From JAUWOY01 sp034431315 (GTDB lineage: Bacteria; Chloroflexota; Anaerolineae; VGOG01): a stretch of 6,557 nucleotides of DNA. The notes under the pieces were generated by a model. That model made no database searches and was not told the origin of the DNA. It saw nothing but the letters and a program-made list of their open reading frames with translations. Location of the stretch: positions 1 to 6,557 of the forward strand of contig DAOUDK010000100.1 of assembly GCA_034431315.1 (NCBI GenBank), in the 5' to 3' direction. Below, piece after piece: positions 4,889-6,557 of this stretch. Position numbers and translations under genes: made by a program. The first letter of the stretch is position 1; each line of letters opens with the position of its first letter.

Positions 4889-6121
4889 CTACTTCCCAAA
4901 CAGAGCCACGCTCTCAATATGATAAGTCTGGGGAAACATATCAACAGGCTGCACTTCCACCAGTTGATAACCACCATCGGCCAGCTTGCGAGCGTCTCGA
5001 GCCAGGGTGGCGGGATCGCAGGAGACGTAGACGATGCGGCGAGGGGCTAGCTCGATTAGGGCCATCAGCGCTTCTGGCTTGCACCCCTGGCGGGGCGGGT
5101 CTAACACTGCCAGGTCAATCTGTCTGTCCAACTGGGGCAAAAGTGCTTCCACGCTCCCCTCGATGAACTCCACGTTGGCCAGCTCCGCGACATTCAGGCG
5201 GGCGTCCGCCACAGCGCCTGCATCTTCCTCGATGCCGATCACGTGGCCTACTTTGTCGGCCAGGCTCAGGGCGAAAGTCCCTACGCCGCAGTAGGCATCC
5301 AGAAGAGTTTCGTCACCTGCTGGGGCCAGGTACTCGCCGACCACGCGAATCAACTCCTCGGCGGCAGCGGTGTTGACCTGGAAGAAGCTGGTAGCTGAGA
5401 TGCGGAATCTGCGCCCGGCCACTACCTCGGTGATGTGGTTGCTGCCGATCAGGTTGACGGGGGTGCCATCGGAGAGAAGCAGGACACAGGAGACGGGCAG
5501 GTCGCTCTCCAGGGCCGGCGGCAGGTCGTCGTGGGTCTCGAAGATCATCATCAGGTCGCCGGTGTTGACGCCGGCTCGCAAAGAAAGCCGTGCCAGCCCC
5601 GGTAGTTCAAGGTCGAGGGCGGCGAAGAGTTCCTCCAGGAGGGGATGCAGCAAGTGGCAAACCTCAATGGTCTCCACCCGGCGGCCACTGGTGGCCACGA
5701 AGCCCAAGCGGCCGTCATCGCCGACGGAGAACTGGACGTGGTTGCGGTAATGCCAGGTTGACGCGCTGGGGATGGGCCGTTTCACAGGGACATCGGGGAG
5801 GCGGCCGAGGCGGGCCATTTGATCGCCAACCACCGCGGCCTTGAGCTCCAGTTGGGCCTGATAGGCGATGTGCTGCCACTGGCACCCGCCGCACTTGCCG
5901 GGGCCGAAGTGAGGACACGGGGGATCAACCCGGTGAGGCGAAGGGGAGAGGATTTCGACGAGCCGCGCTCTGGCGTAGCTCCCCTTGTCCTTAACGATCT
6001 CTACCAGAGCCTCTTCGCTCGGTATGGCGTAAGGCACAAAGATCACCTTGCCTTCGTATCGCCCCAGGGCATCGCCGCCGTGGGCCATAGCGGTTAGGTG
6101 TAGCTCGAATCGTTTTCTCAT
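4889..6121 (-). CDS. rlmD: 23S rRNA (uracil-5-)-methyltransferase, RlmD/RumA family
   Basis: This 410-aa protein of the RNA m5U methyltransferase family uses SAM to methylate uracil C5 in RNA. An N-terminal TRAM-like domain covers about 1-60. An iron-sulfur cluster motif follows: Cys69, Cys77, Cys80 (CPHFGPGKCGGC) and Cys155. The C-terminal Rossmann fold has FFQVN (246-250, conserved Gln248), the SAM motif DAYCGVGTF (275-283), DPPRQG (341-346), catalytic Cys368 in VYVSCDPATLARD, and Glu403 in HIESVAL, so the enzyme looks complete. The 4Fe-4S site points to RlmD or the related RlmCD/RumA group rather than TrmA; the exact uridine (U1939 or U747 type) cannot be read. The first Cys spacing is 7 residues rather than the usual 5. 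The ATG fits the TRAM start and lies 7 nt after a -10 box. No terminator follows before the next promoter. Confidence 0.93.
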   Translation of the reverse strand: MRKRFELHLTAMAHGGDALGRYEGKVIFVPYAIPSEEALVEIVKDKGSYARARLVEILSPSPHRVDPPCPHFGPGKCGGCQWQHIAYQAQLELKAAVVGDQMARLGRLPDVPVKRPIPSASTWHYRNHVQFSVGDDGRLGFVATSGRRVETIEVCHLLHPLLEELFAALDLELPGLARLSLRAGVNTGDLMMIFETHDDLPPALESDLPVSCVLLLSDGTPVNLIGSNHITEVVAGRRFRISATSFFQVNTAAAEELIRVVGEYLAPAGDETLLDAYCGVGTFALSLADKVGHVIGIEEDAGAVADARLNVAELANVEFIEGSVEALLPQLDRQIDLAVLDPPRQGCKPEALMALIELAPRRIVYVSCDPATLARDARKLADGGYQLVEVQPVDMFPQTYHIESVALFGK

Positions 6122-6128
6122 CAGCCCT

Positions 6129-6157
6129 ATTGTATCCTATGTAGCCTAATTGGTCAA
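6129..6157 (-). promoter_or_regulatory. sigma70-type promoter of the methyltransferase gene
   Basis: On the minus strand, TTGACC (6157-6152), a 17-nt spacer and TACAAT (6134-6129). Only 7 nt separate the -10 box from the ATG, so a start at the usual distance would give an almost leaderless mRNA. Confidence 0.8.
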
Positions 6158-6161
6158 GGAA

Positions 6162-6196
6162 AGAACCCTCGCCAGCGGAAAGCTGGCGAGGGTTCT
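6162..6196 (-). terminator. strong Rho-independent terminator
   Basis: AGAACCCTCGCCAGC (6162-6176) and its exact complement (6182-6196) form a 15-bp stem with a 5-nt GGAAA loop. On the minus strand it runs into TTCTTTCC. It ends the 69-codon unit and lies 4 nt from the next promoter's -35 box, insulating it. A weaker GTTTCTC follows on the plus strand, so some bidirectional activity is possible. Confidence 0.85.
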
Positions 6197-6232
6197 GTTT
6201 CTCAGACGAGCGAGGCGAATGTCGCCATAACC

Positions 6233-6442
6233 CTATCCGTTGATGATCCTCTCGGCCTCCTCCCGATAGGCATCCATCACGTAAGGGATGCCGGAGACTT
6301 TGGCCGCTTCCTCGGTGAGGGCCATCAGATCGTTGCGACTGATGGTCGAGACCCGGAAGTTGCGGCTGCCAGCCATGAGTTGTTGCAGACCGACCTTGAC
6401 TTGTCGGCGAATGTCACTTCGGTCGAAGAGATCCAGCGCCAC
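6233..6442 (-). CDS. 69-codon frame of unknown function, possibly the C-terminal remnant of a longer gene
   Basis: The frame runs from a GTG at 6442 to TAG (6235-6233) and encodes a soluble, mostly helical-looking protein with SDIRRQVKVGLQQLMAG (9-25) and SGIPYVMDAYREEAERI (50-66). Its composition and its strong terminator 36 nt downstream look like a real gene end. The start is weak: there is no ribosome site upstream of the GTG, and the frame stays open 14 codons further upstream to a TGA without a better start. The base composition drops just upstream of the GTG, and a CTAG tetramer sits at 6442-6445. This suggests the 5' part was lost to an insertion. I do not recognise the family. It may instead be a complete small gene with a poor start. 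Confidence 0.5.
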   Translation of the reverse strand: MALDLFDRSDIRRQVKVGLQQLMAGSRNFRVSTISRNDLMALTEEAAKVSGIPYVMDAYREEAERIING

Positions 6443-6557
6443 TAGTACTCTGTCAACCGTGATTTGATGGGTAAACTTTGTTCACTGGAGTCTGGACAAG
6501 CTCGCTTCCTCCTACCACATATAGTAGCAATTGATTGGAATGCACCTGCATATAGTG
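6443..6557. other. lower-G+C segment at the right edge, possible mobile-element end
   Basis: These 115 bp are clearly more A+T-rich than the neighbouring genes. They hold an 8-bp direct repeat CATATAGT (6518-6525 and 6549-6556) and no minus-strand gene. I see no terminal inverted repeat because the other end is outside the window. The element call rests on composition, the abrupt edge at CTAG and the cut-off minus-strand frame. Confidence 0.3.
6467..6557 (+). CDS. possible N-terminal part of a plus-strand gene cut by the window end
   Basis: An ATG at 6467 opens a frame that stays open for 30 codons to the window end. It begins MGKLCSLESGQARFLLPH and continues to IDWNAPAYS. There is no good ribosome site upstream. 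If the segment is the end of an insertion element this could be its first gene, but nothing in the residues identifies a transposase, and 30 open codons can be chance. Confidence 0.22.
   Translation, partial: MGKLCSLESGQARFLLPHIVAIDWNAPAYS

Noticed and set aside
5370..5750. Plus-strand open frame rich in Arg and Ser
   Set aside because: It is a shadow of the methyltransferase gene with low-complexity, frame-artefact composition.
6518..6556. CATATAGT direct repeat as the start of a CRISPR or iteron array
   Set aside because: There are only two 8-bp copies at the window edge, too little to support an array.
1..6557. tRNA, rRNA or riboswitch
   Set aside because: I saw no cloverleaf, rRNA-like segment or recognisable riboswitch core on either strand; the structured elements are simple hairpins.

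Overview
The window reads as ordinary bacterial chromosome of about 55% G+C. The gene style suggests a Chloroflexota (Anaerolineae/Caldilineae-like) genome: a VanW protein with a membrane anchor, a lipoprotein with Tyr/Thr/Pro and Pro/Thr/Ala linkers, and a small coiled-coil protein with a C-terminal membrane segment. That assignment is an inference from style, not a marker-based call. Almost all genes lie on the minus strand, so the window is described here from right to left in transcription order.

Right end (6443-6557): a lower-G+C stretch of about 115 bp. It may be the edge of a mobile element, with a short plus-strand reading frame running off the window. It abuts a 69-codon minus-strand frame of unknown function (6442-6233), possibly the C-terminal remnant of a longer gene. 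A strong 15-bp-stem terminator (6162-6196) closes that unit. A near-consensus promoter (-35 at 6157-6152, -10 at 6134-6129) follows directly and drives an RlmD/RumA-type 23S rRNA m5U methyltransferase (6121-4889), whose mRNA is predicted to be nearly leaderless.

Middle: a second consensus promoter overlaps the 3' end of the methyltransferase gene and drives a 127-aa heptad-repeat coiled-coil/transmembrane protein (4825-4442), followed by a 12-bp-stem terminator (4371-4397). A third near-consensus promoter (4355-4327), with an inverted repeat over its -35 box, begins the last unit. That unit reads MNT nucleotidyltransferase (MntA-like antitoxin), two-domain lipoprotein, inositol-monophosphatase-family phosphatase and VanW-domain membrane protein. 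The last three are tightly spaced (25 and 6 nt) and look like an operon concerned with the cell envelope or small-molecule phosphates. A complex hairpin (211-251) overlaps the end of the VanW gene.

Left end (2-136): the C-terminal tail of an unidentified plus-strand gene converges on the VanW gene.

The most interesting structure is the MNT gene. It sits between two 27-bp near-identical direct repeats exactly 420 bp apart (3883-3909 and 4303-4329). It lacks its usual HEPN toxin partner, but a short frame just after its stop looks like the last codons of a HEPN (DUF86/HepT) gene. This suggests a toxin-antitoxin cassette that was inserted and has partly decayed.
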